In this document: positions 27,636 through 36,177 of the stretch, piece by piece
Numbering within the stretch: position 1 is the first letter of the stretch
Layout: each line of letters starts with the position of its first letter
DNA from: Variovorax sp. CF313
GTDB taxonomy: Bacteria; Pseudomonadota; Gammaproteobacteria; Burkholderiales; Burkholderiaceae_C
Reading direction: 5' to 3'
Length of the DNA: 53,544 bases
Assembly (NCBI RefSeq): GCF_000282635.1
Contig: NZ_AKIW01000025.1
Location: 1-53,544 of the forward strand
The notes under the pieces: generated by a model
Databases searched by the model: none
Told to the model about the DNA's origin: nothing
The model's input: only the letters and a program-made list of their open reading frames with translations
Program-made: the position numbers and the translations under genes

Positions 27636-29045
27636 TCAGTCCAGGCCCCGCGGGTGAGCCAGGTGCCAGCACGTGGCTTGCTGGTATGCGTGGCCCAGCT
27701 GCAAGGCCTGCAGTTCGCCGAGGCCGGGACCAATCACCTGCACTGACACCGGCAAGCCTTGTCGCGTGAAGCCGGCGGGCAAGGCCAGTGAGCAGAGATC
27801 GAGCAAGTTCACGAAACGCCCCAAAAGCGACAGTGGCGTGAGCAGTTCGTCCACATCGGACACCGGAATCGCTGCGATGGCATTGGTCGGGAAGATGCAG
27901 ACGTCCACGTTCATCATGGCTTGCTGCATCGCCGCCTGGGCGTGCGCCCGAGCGGCGAGCAGTTGCTGGTAGCGGGCCGCGCTGATGTCGCGTCCGAGCA
28001 GAATGCGGCGCCGCACATGGGGATCGAAGTCCAGGTCGTCGCGCTCGAACAGCGCGCCGAGATTCGCGTAACCCTCGGCGCTCATCAACTGACCTGCGAT
28101 CTGCATCGCTTCGGTCAGCGACGTCGGCAAGGGCTGGCGCACCAGCGTGACGTCGAGGTCCTGGAAGGCTTGCAACGCCGCGTCATAGACCGAGAGCACC
28201 TCGGCGTCCACATGCTGCCGCTCTCCGTCCGGCAGCACCCACGCCCGCATACCCGCGACTGGAAAGCGCAGCGATGGCGCGAGCCTTCGCACCGGAGACG
28301 AACGCGATGCCGCGTCGAGCGGGTCGGGCCCTGCGATCACATCGAGCAGCAATGCGCAGTCAGCAACGTCGCGCGTGATCGGGCCGACCGTGTCGTGCGT
28401 CGGGCACAACTCGACCAGGCCGTGACGGCTCACCATGCCGTGTGTGGTCTTGAGTCCGACGACGCCGCACAGCCCGGCCGGGATGCGCACCGAGCCGCCG
28501 GTGTCCGTGCCGATCGCCGCGCACGCCATCCCGGCGGCCACCGCCACTGCGGAGCCGCTGCTCGAGCCACCTGGCACTCGTCGTGTCGTCAGGTCCCAGG
28601 GGTTCCAGGGCGTCCCCATCACGGCATTCGTGCCCCATCCGCCGAACGCGAACTCCACCGTGTGCGTCTTGCCGAGCACCACTGCGCCGGCCTGCCGCAG
28701 CCTGTGCACGGCCGTGGCGGTGACCTCGCCGATTCGGGGCGGCCGTGCGACCGACCCCGCCGATGTGGGCCAGCCCTCGATGTCGAACAGGTCCTTGACC
28801 GCTACGGTCACGCCATGCAGCGGACCGAGCTTCACGCCGGCCCGCCGCAGTGCATCGAGGCCATCGGCCGCGGACTGGGACTGTGCCACGTGCACATCGA
28901 CGTAGGCGTGTAGGCCCGGGTCCAGCCGCGCGATCCGCGACAAATGCAAATCGACCAGTTCGCGGCTGCAGATTTCGCCGGCATCGAGTAGTGCCTGCAG
29001 GCGTCCGATGGTTGCGAATGCGAGTTCAGTGTCCAGGGTGGTCAT
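27636..29045 (-). CDS. Amidase-signature hydrolase (GatA-like)
   Basis: This 469-residue amidase carries the full triad: Lys84 (VAVKDLFDIEG), cis-Ser161 (GGSSSGSAV) and Ser185 (GTDTGGSVRIPAG). The size suits a free-standing amidase, not the GatA subunit, and no gatB/gatC is nearby. It is the last gene of a minus-strand operon with a polar-amino-acid ABC transporter, so it may deamidate the imported compound. The ATG overlaps the stop of the ornithine cyclodeaminase remnant (ATGA), and AAGGA precedes it. Confidence 0.9.
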   Translation of the reverse strand: MTTLDTELAFATIGRLQALLDAGEICSRELVDLHLSRIARLDPGLHAYVDVHVAQSQSAADGLDALRRAGVKLGPLHGVTVAVKDLFDIEGWPTSAGSVARPPRIGEVTATAVHRLRQAGAVVLGKTHTVEFAFGGWGTNAVMGTPWNPWDLTTRRVPGGSSSGSAVAVAAGMACAAIGTDTGGSVRIPAGLCGVVGLKTTHGMVSRHGLVELCPTHDTVGPITRDVADCALLLDVIAGPDPLDAASRSSPVRRLAPSLRFPVAGMRAWVLPDGERQHVDAEVLSVYDAALQAFQDLDVTLVRQPLPTSLTEAMQIAGQLMSAEGYANLGALFERDDLDFDPHVRRRILLGRDISAARYQQLLAARAHAQAAMQQAMMNVDVCIFPTNAIAAIPVSDVDELLTPLSLLGRFVNLLDLCSLALPAGFTRQGLPVSVQVIGPGLGELQALQLGHAYQQATCWHLAHPRGLD

Positions 29046-29323
29046 GGCACAGGTCCTTCAGAACGCAGCGTGGTTCGTGGCGCCGGACCAGTTCGCCAGG
29101 CCGCTGCGCTCCAGTGCAAGCCAACCGCAGGCCACACCTGGCGCGCTGACCACAGCGCGCCCATCGTGCTGAGCTTGACTGCGCTGCAATCGGTGCGATG
29201 CCGGGCATGCACCGTAGCGCGGCCAAGGGCGAGGTCGGTGAAGGCAGCTTCGAGCGCGGACGCGCAGCCAGGGACAACCAGCAGCGCGTCGATGCGCGCG
29301 TCGTCGAGATAGGGAATGTTCAT
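29042..29323 (-). pseudogene. Truncated ornithine cyclodeaminase / mu-crystallin family gene
   Basis: From ATG 29323 (MNIPYLDDARIDALL) the frame matches the N-terminus of the ornithine cyclodeaminase/mu-crystallin family: ALEAAFTDLALGRATVHARH, then KLSTMGALW. Full enzymes have about 310 residues, but here the family match ends after about 58 residues and a 35-residue unrelated tail (WSARQVWPAVGLHWS) follows. The Rossmann domain is absent. The stop overlaps the amidase start by ATGA, so the remnant may still be translated for coupling. The deletion is probably recent because the remaining frame is intact. Confidence 0.75.
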
Positions 29324-29385
29324 TACGGGTTCGTGAGGTCGTCGCGTCGGAGATCGGCGCATGACGTGTCTGCCATCGTCATCGC

Positions 29386-30075
29386 TCAGTTTGCGCCGCC
29401 CATCACACGGCGGCCGCGCGCCAACCGCGCCTCCAGCCAGCGCGAGAGCAGCGACAGCGGGAATGCAATGGCGAAGTAGAAGAGGCCCACCAGCAGGAAG
29501 ATGTGCAGCGGCAGGAAGGACTCGCTGCTGATCGCTCGCGCGGTGAGCATCAGCTCATCGGTAGCAATTAGCGCGCACAGCGAGCTGTCCTTCAGCAGCG
29601 AGACATAGGCATTGAGCAACGGCGGCATCATCACGCGCAGGGCTTGCGGCGCGCTCACGTTCACGAAGACCTGCCGCGGCGTCATGCCGACGGCTAGGCC
29701 CGCCTCGCGCTGGCCCCTGTGCACTGAACCGAGACCACTGCGCAGGATCTCGGCCACGTAGGCCGACCCCTGCAGACCCAGGCCCAACACGCCTGCCCAG
29801 AATCCCGACAGCGTGACGCCGGCCTGTGGCAGCGCGAAGTAGATGGCCAGTAGCAGCGCGAGCAGCGGCACCGATCGGATGAACTGCACATAGACGCCGG
29901 CGGTGCGCTGAAGCCCGCGGGATCCCCTGCGCTGCGCCCAGGTCAACAGTGAACCGAGCAATGCCGCCAGGCCGAAGCCGGCGAGCGACAGTGCCACGGT
30001 CACCAGCGCGGCGCTGCACAGGCGCCCGCTCCAGTCCCCCCAGTAGTCGGCACAGGTGGCGAAGAATTCGATCAT
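29386..30075 (-). CDS. Polar amino acid ABC transporter permease (second)
   Basis: This 229-residue His/Glu/Gln-type permease has about five spans and the conserved FIRSVPLLALLLAIYFALP. The EAA-type loop reads REAGLAVGMTPRQVFVNVSA, with PPLLNAYVSLLKDSSLCALI after it. It starts at an ATGA overlap with the other permease gene, which fixes the start. Confidence 0.92.
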   Translation of the reverse strand: MIEFFATCADYWGDWSGRLCSAALVTVALSLAGFGLAALLGSLLTWAQRRGSRGLQRTAGVYVQFIRSVPLLALLLAIYFALPQAGVTLSGFWAGVLGLGLQGSAYVAEILRSGLGSVHRGQREAGLAVGMTPRQVFVNVSAPQALRVMMPPLLNAYVSLLKDSSLCALIATDELMLTARAISSESFLPLHIFLLVGLFYFAIAFPLSLLSRWLEARLARGRRVMGGAN

Positions 30076-30719
30076 CGACCCACTCCCAGTCGGCGCTCGA
30101 CATTCGCGAAGCCCCAGATGATCGGCAGAACGATGGCGGCGTAGAGTGCCATTGCGGCCAGATAGATCAGCGTGGTCTCGAAGGTGGAAGTCACGAGGTT
30201 GCGGGCGTAGAACATGATTTCGGGAACAGCGATGGCCGACGCAATGGAGGTGTCCTTGACCAGTTGGCTGCCGTAGTTGCCCAGCGACGGCAAGGTGACA
30301 CGCAGCATCTGCGGTAGCAGCACACAGCGCAGCACTTGCGTCGGCGTGAGGCCGATGGCCAATGCAGCTTCGCGCTGGCCAGTGTGCAAGGACCTCAATC
30401 CGGCCGTGAAGATGTCGCACAACACGGCCGCCCCGACCAGGCCTAAGCCCACGCAGGCAGCTGTCACCGGCGACAGCCGGACGCCGGCGGACGCGAGCCC
30501 GAAGTACAGGACGAACAAGTGCGCCAGCGCCGGAACGTTGCGCATCCATTCGCTGTAGGCCGCGATGGCGCCTTGCACGAGGCGGCGGTGAGTGAAGGTG
30601 CGCGCCAGCGCCAATGCCAGCCCGCACAGCGCCGCGATCAGGAATGCGCCCACAGAGACCTGCAAGGCCGTCAGCGCGCCGACAGACAAGGTCTTGATGA
30701 TGGCAAGAAAGGTATTCAT
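30072..30719 (-). CDS. Polar amino acid ABC transporter permease (first)
   Basis: This 215-residue permease of the same family has WMRNVPALAHLFVLYFGLA, loop REAALAIGLTPTQVLRCVLL and LGNYGSQLVKDTSIASAIAV. The two permeases form a heterodimer. Start ATG 30719 or GTG 30722; the gap to the ATPase gene is 15 bases. Confidence 0.92.
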   Translation of the reverse strand: MNTFLAIIKTLSVGALTALQVSVGAFLIAALCGLALALARTFTHRRLVQGAIAAYSEWMRNVPALAHLFVLYFGLASAGVRLSPVTAACVGLGLVGAAVLCDIFTAGLRSLHTGQREAALAIGLTPTQVLRCVLLPQMLRVTLPSLGNYGSQLVKDTSIASAIAVPEIMFYARNLVTSTFETTLIYLAAMALYAAIVLPIIWGFANVERRLGVGR

Positions 30720-30734
30720 CACCGCTCAGGTTTT

Positions 30735-31556
30735 TCAGCGCTGAGACGAGACACGGCCGCCCGCCTGACACAGGAAGGCCTTGGTGCGCGCCGCCTGCGG
30801 CCGGTCGATGACCTCGATGGCCGTGCCCTGCTCGACGATGTGTCCGCCGTCCATGAAGATCGCCCGGTCGGCCACCTCGCGAGCGAAGCTGATCTCGTGT
30901 GTGACCAGGATCATCGAGCGGCCTTCTTCCGCGAGTTCTTTGATGACGCCCAGCACCTCGCCGACCAGTTCCGGGTCGAGCGCCGAGGTTGGTTCGTCGA
31001 ACAGCATCACCTTGGGCCGCTGCGCCAGCGCTCGCGCGATCGCGACCCGCTGCTGCTGGCCGCCGGACAGGCGCTCCGGGTACTCTTCGGCCTTGTGGCG
31101 CAGATGCACCTTCTCCAGCATCTCATCGGCCAGGTTGTAGGCCTCGGCGCGGCTCAGGCCCGCGCACTCGATCGGACCGAGCGCCACGTTGTCGCGCACG
31201 CTCAGATGCGGCCACAGATAGAAGAGCTGGAACACCATCGCCATCTCGGCACGCTGCGGCGCCAGTTCGGTGTCCGTCATCAGGCGCAATTCACCACGCC
31301 GATCCGGCACCTGACCGATGCGCTCGTCTTCTAGAAAGACTGAGCCTTCCGTGGGTTTTTCCAGGTAGTTCAAGCAGCGCAGGCAGGTGGACTTGCCCGA
31401 GCCGCTGGGGCCTAGCAACGCCAGCGTCTCGCCGCGCTGCAGATCAAACGAGATGCCCTTGAGCACGTCCAGGCTCCCGAACGACTTGCGCAGGGACTGG
31501 ACGCGCAGCAGCGCTTGCGCGCTGGCTGGGGTGATGGCTGGAGCGATAGCGTTCAT
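30735..31556 (-). CDS. Polar amino acid ABC transporter ATP-binding protein
   Basis: This 273-residue GlnQ/HisP-like ATPase has Walker [10 protein letters not shown] (49-57), Q-loop [14 protein letters not shown], signature [15 protein letters not shown] and Walker [13 protein letters not shown]. It lies directly upstream of the two permease genes and 30 bases downstream of the binding-protein gene. An N-terminal Ala/Pro-rich extension of about 17 residues precedes the domain. Confidence 0.93.
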   Translation of the reverse strand: MNAIAPAITPASAQALLRVQSLRKSFGSLDVLKGISFDLQRGETLALLGPSGSGKSTCLRCLNYLEKPTEGSVFLEDERIGQVPDRRGELRLMTDTELAPQRAEMAMVFQLFYLWPHLSVRDNVALGPIECAGLSRAEAYNLADEMLEKVHLRHKAEEYPERLSGGQQQRVAIARALAQRPKVMLFDEPTSALDPELVGEVLGVIKELAEEGRSMILVTHEISFAREVADRAIFMDGGHIVEQGTAIEVIDRPQAARTKAFLCQAGGRVSSQR

Positions 31557-31586
31557 CGACTGACGTGGCCTGAATGACGGACCGGT

Positions 31587-32444
31587 TTACTTGCAGCCGG
31601 GCAATTGCCAGCCGGCCGGGCGATCCACGCTGGCGCGGAAGTTCTTGCCGACTGGCACATACCAGACGTCTTGCACCAGGCCGTAACGTTCGCCGATCTT
31701 CTTGATCTCGCAGCCCTGCCAGAGCTTGGCGATCTCGGCGTTCACTGCCTTAGCCAGTTCCGGGCTATCCTTGTTAAGGCCGAACACCACCTGACCAAGT
31801 CCGGTGAGCAGCGGGAAGTCTGGGTTGTTGTCGGTGAAGGCGTTGAAGCGCAAGTTCCATTGCGGGTTGCGCGAGATGGCGTACTGCACGACCGGCGGGT
31901 CGCCGATCACGGCATCGATACGGCCGGCGAGCAGGTCGCGCACCGCTGCGTCTGAAGTGTCGTACTGGCTGAGCTGCAGGCCGGTGATCTTGCGCAGCTC
32001 GGGAATGAAGGAAAAGCCGGTGATCGTGCCAACCTTCTTGCCTTCCAGGTCCTTTAGCGTCGCCCAGTTGGTCTTGGACGACTGCATGATCCCGTTCTTG
32101 AAGTAGTGGATCGGGTCGCTCAAGGTCATGATCTTCGAGCGCTGCTCGGTCCAGCCCATGGTGCCAGCCATCACGTCGACGCGTTTGGCTTGCACGGACG
32201 CGATCGTGCCCGACCACTCCATCAGCGCAGGCTTGACCTGCAGCTTCAGCGCGTCGGCCACGCGCTGTAGGATCTCGCCGTCGTAGCCAATCATCTTGCC
32301 GTCTTGATAACCGGTTCCGGGCATGTCGCCGGTGAAGGCGATCGTCAGCTTGTTCACCTCGATGGTTTGAGCCTGCACACTCGCAAGCAGGCCGACGAGG
32401 GTGAGCAGGGCACACAGGGGGCGGGGCAGTTTGCCGATGTTCAT
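31587..32444 (-). CDS. Periplasmic binding protein, family 3 (polar amino acid type)
   Basis: This 285-residue SBP_bac_3 protein has a signal peptide (MNIGKLPRPLCALLTLVGLLASVQAQ). The lobes show KMIGYDGEILQRVADALKLQ, VDVMAGTMGWTEQRSKIMTL, and LLAGRIDAVIGDPPVVQYAI. The usual Arg that contacts the ligand carboxylate is in the TEQRSK segment, supporting an amino-acid-like ligand. It is the first gene of the minus-strand operon and divergent from a DJ-1/AraC regulator. Confidence 0.92.
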   Translation of the reverse strand: MNIGKLPRPLCALLTLVGLLASVQAQTIEVNKLTIAFTGDMPGTGYQDGKMIGYDGEILQRVADALKLQVKPALMEWSGTIASVQAKRVDVMAGTMGWTEQRSKIMTLSDPIHYFKNGIMQSSKTNWATLKDLEGKKVGTITGFSFIPELRKITGLQLSQYDTSDAAVRDLLAGRIDAVIGDPPVVQYAISRNPQWNLRFNAFTDNNPDFPLLTGLGQVVFGLNKDSPELAKAVNAEIAKLWQGCEIKKIGERYGLVQDVWYVPVGKNFRASVDRPAGWQLPGCK

Positions 32445-32568
32445 GGAGGCTCCGAAAAGATTGAAGGGCTAGAAAGAGGACGTGAGCAAATGGTAGAAAT
32501 GAACGCCGAAACCCTCCTGTATCGGTGCGAGCAACAATAGAACGTATGCGACATTCAGGGATATCCCG

Positions 32569-33639
32569 GTGAGCCGCCGAGGCGGGGAACCCGCGCCACC
32601 GCCACACCAGACAGCCACGCTGGATTGGCTCGATGCCGAGTCGCCTCCGCGGGTCAGCTCGCCACGTCAGGCCGAACTGCGTATTGGCATCGTGTTGTGG
32701 CCAACGTTTCCGTTGCTGTCGCTGGCCGGACTCAGTGATGCGCTGCGCCACGCCGCCGACATGGGCGACCGCAGCCGCCAAGTCCGTTGCACCTGGCGCG
32801 TGCTCGGGCTGGAGGGCGAGTCGGTGCGTGCCAGCTCCGGCATCGAGGTGCCGGTACAGCAGGCCTTCTCGTCCACGTTCGACTTTGACTACTTGGCGGT
32901 GATCGGCGGTCTGCTACCGCAGATCGATCGCGTCCCCGCGGGCTATCCGCGCTATTTGAAGCAAGTGGCGGAGGCCGGCATTCCATTGATCGGCGTCTGC
33001 ACCGGAAGCTTCGTGCTGGCCCGTCACAGACTGATGGACGAGCGCGTCGCTTGCGTTCATCCGTTCCACGTCGATGACTGGAAGGCCATGTTTCCGGGCC
33101 ATCCATTCGTTACTCACACCGACTACCACGTCGATCGGGATCGCATCACCTGCGCCGGAGGCATCTCGATCATCGAACTCGCCGCCGAACTGGCGCGCCG
33201 GCATTGCGGCCCGGGTACCTCAGCCAAGGTCATCCACCAGATGACCGTCGCGCCGCGAAAGTCCAGCAGCCACATGGCGCGTCGTCAGGCGCTGGGCTAC
33301 ATCACGACCGAGAAGGACAAGCTGCGTCAGGTCGTGCTGCTGATGGAGAAGAACCTGTCACCGCCGCTGGAGATCGCCGTCATCGCGCGCCTCGTAGGTT
33401 CGAACCCGCGACAGCTCGAACGGGCTTTCCTCGCCGAAACCGGCTTCACCCCGTCGGACTACTACCGAACCCTGCGCCTGAAGTACGGGCGATGGCTGCT
33501 CACAACCTCGGACATCAGCATCAACGAGATTGCCTTCGAATGCGGATTCGCCGACGCGTCACATTTCATCCGCCACTTTCAGACGCAGTTCGGGATGACG
33601 CCAGGTCGTTTGCGGCGGGCGTTGGAGGGAGGCGCATGA
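32569..33639 (+). CDS. DJ-1/PfpI-AraC family transcriptional regulator
   Basis: This 356-residue protein has an N-terminal DJ-1/PfpI domain (LRIGIVLWPTFPLLSLAGLS to about residue 210) with the nucleophile-elbow cysteine Cys144 in GVCTGSFVLA. A C-terminal AraC double HTH follows (LEIAVIARLVGSNPRQLERA and INEIAFECGFADASHFIRHF). This is the GlxA/FtrA-like architecture. It is divergent from the amino-acid ABC operon and very likely regulates it. The start is GTG 32569; the first 35 residues are variable. Confidence 0.92.
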   Translation: MSRRGGEPAPPPHQTATLDWLDAESPPRVSSPRQAELRIGIVLWPTFPLLSLAGLSDALRHAADMGDRSRQVRCTWRVLGLEGESVRASSGIEVPVQQAFSSTFDFDYLAVIGGLLPQIDRVPAGYPRYLKQVAEAGIPLIGVCTGSFVLARHRLMDERVACVHPFHVDDWKAMFPGHPFVTHTDYHVDRDRITCAGGISIIELAAELARRHCGPGTSAKVIHQMTVAPRKSSSHMARRQALGYITTEKDKLRQVVLLMEKNLSPPLEIAVIARLVGSNPRQLERAFLAETGFTPSDYYRTLRLKYGRWLLTTSDISINEIAFECGFADASHFIRHFQTQFGMTPGRLRRALEGGA

Positions 33640-33853
33640 CCGTGGCCCATCCGAACGACCGGTTTGGCCGATAGTACCCATTCGCGCGAGGCCGAGGGAT
33701 ATCGGCAATCACTGCAAAGCAGAAGCCCCAGTGCTCCTACCGCATGATAGGGTTACCCCCTCGGCAACCGCGAGGCAGAAGTTCTCCTACGAACCATGGG
33801 TGCGCTACTGAAAGATCCAACGTCACCTTAGCGGCTGTCTCATCGCAAGGGAG

Positions 33854-34078
33854 ATGGTCACCAACCCGTCAGGTGCTGCCGCAGGCCGCTGGATGGTCGC
33901 GACCCGCTTGACGGTGCATAAAGGCTCTGGACGTCTTCTCGATGCGGATGGCAGCTTGCATGGCCAGAAGCTCGAGGGCCTGTGGGAGTTGGTGAAGATC
34001 GCCAAGGGCGGCGAACGGCAGGAGCCGTGGATCCTGTTCAAGAAGAAGGACGAACACGCGCGCGCGCACGCCAAATGA
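33854..34078 (+). pseudogene. Fragment of ATP-dependent DNA ligase D (LigD 3'-phosphoesterase domain)
   Basis: The 74-residue frame ends SLHGQKLEGLWELVKIAKGG then ERQEPWILFKKKDEHARAHA. This matches the C-terminal part of the LigD 3'-phosphoesterase domain, whose family pattern is HGxKLxGxWxLV...WxLxKxxDExA. The N-terminal 30 residues are less convincing, and the ligase and polymerase domains are missing. No ku gene is nearby. It lies 108 bases outside the left end of the integrated element, so rearrangement at that end may have destroyed a ligD gene. Confidence 0.7.
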
Positions 34079-34156
34079 TCCGGATGGCGTTACATTGTCT
34101 TGGACGACTCTGGACGGTTCGCTGATGTCTCAAGGGGAGAACTGCGGTTCGGCCGT

Positions 34157-34186
34157 ACGTTGATGGACATTTTTGGACATCAACGT
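34157..34186. terminator. Inverted repeat just outside the left att copy
   Basis: ACGTTGATG (34157-34165) and CATCAACGT (34178-34186) are a perfect 9-bp inverted repeat with a T-rich loop. Read on the minus strand it directly follows the tRNA 3'-end copy (CACCA), so it may be the hairpin that originally followed the tRNA gene before insertion. Confidence 0.45.
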
Positions 34187-34202
34187 GGTGCTTCGACAGG
34201 AA
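34186..34202. repeat. Left attachment-site copy (tRNA-Arg 3' end)
   Basis: TGGTGCTTCGACAGGAA matches the end of the tRNA-Arg gene, TGGTGCCTTCGACAGGAA at 45895-45912, with one missing base, in the same orientation. It includes the complement of the CCA end. Twelve bases (CTTCGACAGGAA) are identical without interruption. Confidence 0.6.
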
Positions 34203-34206
34203 CCGC

Positions 34207-34243
34207 AAAACCCGCTGCAGGCTGCGCCAGTATTGGGTTTTTT
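34207..34243 (+). terminator. Intrinsic terminator at the left end of the element
   Basis: AAAACCC (34207-34213) pairs with GGGTTTT (34235-34241) and is followed by more T residues (TTTTTT then CTTTTT). It lies five bases inside the left att copy and resembles, in mirror orientation, the terminator at 45828-45860 beside the right att. Confidence 0.6.
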
Positions 34244-34260
34244 CTTTTTCCAATGGAAAG

Positions 34261-34279
34261 ATACCGACAAAAATACCGG
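34261..34279. repeat. Left arm-type repeat
   Basis: ATACCGACAAAAATACCGG differs at two of 19 positions from ATACCGTCAAAAATAACGG at 45761-45779 near the other end. Similar sequences at both ends suggest integrase or excisionase arm sites. Confidence 0.5.
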
Positions 34280-34532
34280 CAAACGGCACAGCGTTGCTCA
34301 TGCGCAACACCATTTGCCCTGGTACGTTTCCGCCTCAGAAGAAGCCGCCGAGCCCTCTAGGGGCCTGTTTCCATTGAGGAAGGGCCCGGGGGCACACTGC
34401 ACCGGGAAAACCCGCCAGCGGGCCGCCTGGAGGCGTGCACAGCCATTGCACCACGGCTCGCTGCCCTTATGCCAACATTGTTGAAGGTGAGAAGTGCGCC
34501 CTGCCCCTGCAAAACGCAACCCCCAAATTTGC

Positions 34533-35822
34533 TCAGGCTGGCACGAGGAGCCTTTGCACCGTGGCCGGGCGCGCCCCAGTGGAGCGGATGGCCTGGCTTT
34601 GCTGCTTGCTGTCGAGGGCGCGCAGAATTTCCTGCGCTAGATGCCCCAATGCGTTGCCAAGAAGCGGCGGCACGGCATTGCCGACTTGCTTGAGTTGCTG
34701 CCATTCGCTGCCCTTGAAGACAAAGCCATCGTGGAAGGATTGAAGCCGCGCCGCTTCTCTAACGGTAATCCATCGTTCGAGGTGCGGATGCACCCATTCG
34801 CTCATGTCTCGATGCATCTGGGCAAGGATGGTGTACGAGGGCAGGTCGGGGTGCAGTCGCCGCCATTTCTCCGGCCTAGCGCCGTTCCAAATATGCTTGG
34901 GTAGGCTGTCCGCCTTCATTCCTGGTTTGAGGAACGAGATAAGGTGAGCCCGTTTGGCCTGCATTTCCTTTGTGTGGTGGTTGTGCAGCACAACCTGTTC
35001 GTTGCCCAGGCCGCGTTTGCGCTTTCCGGCTTTTGTGTAGTGCGTGCCGTCGTGGTCCAGCCGCATATCTTTCTGGAAAGGGGTCAACTTTGTCGTTTTG
35101 GGGTAGGGCATCACGTCCCCACTGTCAACGATCTTGGCGGGGAGGTCGCTAATAGCTTCCGCGACGGTGACTGGTCGAGCCACCTTGAGACCCTCAAGTA
35201 CCCATTCGCAAAGCGACCCCAGATCGACGTTCAGTTGTTCTTCGTCCCGAGTCCCTACAAAGATGACCCGTTGGCGAGTCTGCGGAACGCCGTAGTCATC
35301 TGCTGAGACTCGAAGCATCACGGTATTGCTGTAGCCGAGGTCCGCGAATTCCTTCAGGATGAGGTGCTTGAAGTGCCCTTTGTTCATCAAGGCTAGATTT
35401 GGCACGTTCTCCATCAGAAAGACGCGGGGCTTGAGCTTGGCAACGATGCGTGTGTACTGTTGGTACAGCTCATTGCGCTCATCATCTAGCCGGCGCATGC
35501 CGATCTGACTGAATCCCTGACACGGCGGACCACCGAAAACTAGGTCAACGCCCTTCACCCTGAAGCTTTCGACGTGGTCGGTTCCTTCGGTCAAGAACGA
35601 TTGGACGTCGCCCTCGAACAACTTCGTCCGGGGGAAGTTGTGGCGGTAGGTCTCACATGCGTATTTATCCAGTTCAACGGCTGCTCGTACCTCGAACCCG
35701 GACGACTCGATCCCTTCGCAGAAACCGCCACATCCTGAAAAAAGCGACAGAGCCGTGGGAGGGGATTCGCGGGGCACCGTTTTGCCGGGCTCGACCGGCG
35801 AGTCTGTGAAACTTTTAGGCAT
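34533..35822 (-). CDS. DNA (cytosine-5) methyltransferase of the type II R-M system
   Basis: This 429-residue C5-methyltransferase transfers methyl from S-adenosylmethionine to cytosine in its recognition site. Motifs appear in order: I LSLFSGCGGFCEG, IV GGPPCQGFS with catalytic Cys101, VI ENVPNL, VIII QTRQRVIFVG, and IX-X TVREAARLQSF...QLKQVGNAVPP. The region between VIII and IX (about 200-345) is the target-recognition domain. ATG 35822 lies only six bases after a -10-like TACACT, so the mRNA may be leaderless. It is divergent from the controller and nuclease genes and would protect against that nuclease. Confidence 0.95.
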   Translation of the reverse strand: MPKSFTDSPVEPGKTVPRESPPTALSLFSGCGGFCEGIESSGFEVRAAVELDKYACETYRHNFPRTKLFEGDVQSFLTEGTDHVESFRVKGVDLVFGGPPCQGFSQIGMRRLDDERNELYQQYTRIVAKLKPRVFLMENVPNLALMNKGHFKHLILKEFADLGYSNTVMLRVSADDYGVPQTRQRVIFVGTRDEEQLNVDLGSLCEWVLEGLKVARPVTVAEAISDLPAKIVDSGDVMPYPKTTKLTPFQKDMRLDHDGTHYTKAGKRKRGLGNEQVVLHNHHTKEMQAKRAHLISFLKPGMKADSLPKHIWNGARPEKWRRLHPDLPSYTILAQMHRDMSEWVHPHLERWITVREAARLQSFHDGFVFKGSEWQQLKQVGNAVPPLLGNALGHLAQEILRALDSKQQSQAIRSTGARPATVQRLLVPA

Positions 35823-35828
35823 CTATCG

Positions 35829-35858
35829 AGTGTACCGGGATGCGTGCCTTGGCATCAA
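35829..35858 (-). promoter_or_regulatory. Predicted promoter of the methyltransferase gene
   Basis: On the minus strand TTGATG (35853-35858) and TACACT (35829-35834) are separated by 18 bases. The ATG at 35822 would be at or next to the transcription start, and there is no Shine-Dalgarno sequence. Leaderless transcripts are known in controller-regulated R-M systems such as AhdI and Esp1396I. Confidence 0.55.
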
Positions 35859-35892
35859 TGCCTGGGAGCTTGTCGTCGTAGTTCGAATATGT

Positions 35893-35918
35893 GACTCATA
35901 TTCCGTGGACCAATAGTC
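35893..35918 (+). promoter_or_regulatory. C-box operator of the R-M controller
   Basis: Two half-operators, GACTCATATTC and GACCAATAGTC, flank a central CGTG. The outer GACT...AGTC dyad is the classic C-box design seen in PvuII- and AhdI-type systems. It ends 22 bases before the controller ATG, where a C-protein dimer pair would first activate and then repress the C-R transcript. An AT-rich stretch (TAAAAAAT, 35922-35929) is a candidate -10. Confidence 0.75.
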
Positions 35919-35940
35919 AACTAAAAAATAGCCTCCCCGC

Positions 35941-36177
35941 ATGAGATTGGCTGACCATTTTGGTGCGGCGGTGCGTCGGCACCGAGAGTTACTGCGGCTC
36001 AGTCAAGAGGAGTTGGCGGAGCGGGCCGATATGGACCGAACCTACGTAAGCGGAGTCGAGCGTGGTGTACGAAATCCCAGTCTTGACGTGATGCAGCGCA
36101 TCGCGACTGCGCTTGGTGCCGACCTGGACGTCTTGTTCGCGACTGCCCGGGAAGTGGGCACCCATAAGGACGCATAG
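35941..36177 (+). CDS. R-M controller protein (XRE/C-protein HTH)
   Basis: This 78-residue protein consists of one HTH_3 domain: FGAAVRRHRELLRLSQEELA, ERADMDRTYVSGVERGVRNP and SLDVMQRIATALGADLDVLF. Length and the E-R-G-x-R-N-P pattern are typical of C proteins that time expression of restriction after methylation. A C-box lies just upstream. There is no ribosome site before the ATG (CCTCCCCGC), consistent with a leaderless mRNA. The stop TAG shares its last base with the GTG start of the nuclease gene. Confidence 0.9.
   Translation: MRLADHFGAAVRRHRELLRLSQEELAERADMDRTYVSGVERGVRNPSLDVMQRIATALGADLDVLFATAREVGTHKDA

Larger units (their letters stand above)
34079..34532. other. Non-coding left junction of the integrated element
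   Basis: About 450 bases with no credible gene on either strand. They contain an inverted repeat, the att-like repeat, a terminator and arm-like repeats, each listed separately. From about 34300 to the methyltransferase end I see nothing further. Confidence 0.6.

Noticed and set aside
33640..33853. Pair of similar short sequences (GCAGAAG...CTCCTAC, two copies)
   Set aside because: Only partial similarity with different spacing; not enough to call a repeat family.
34435..34743. Plus-strand frames at the 3' end of the methyltransferase
   Set aside because: They run antisense to conserved methyltransferase motifs IX-X and have no ribosome site.
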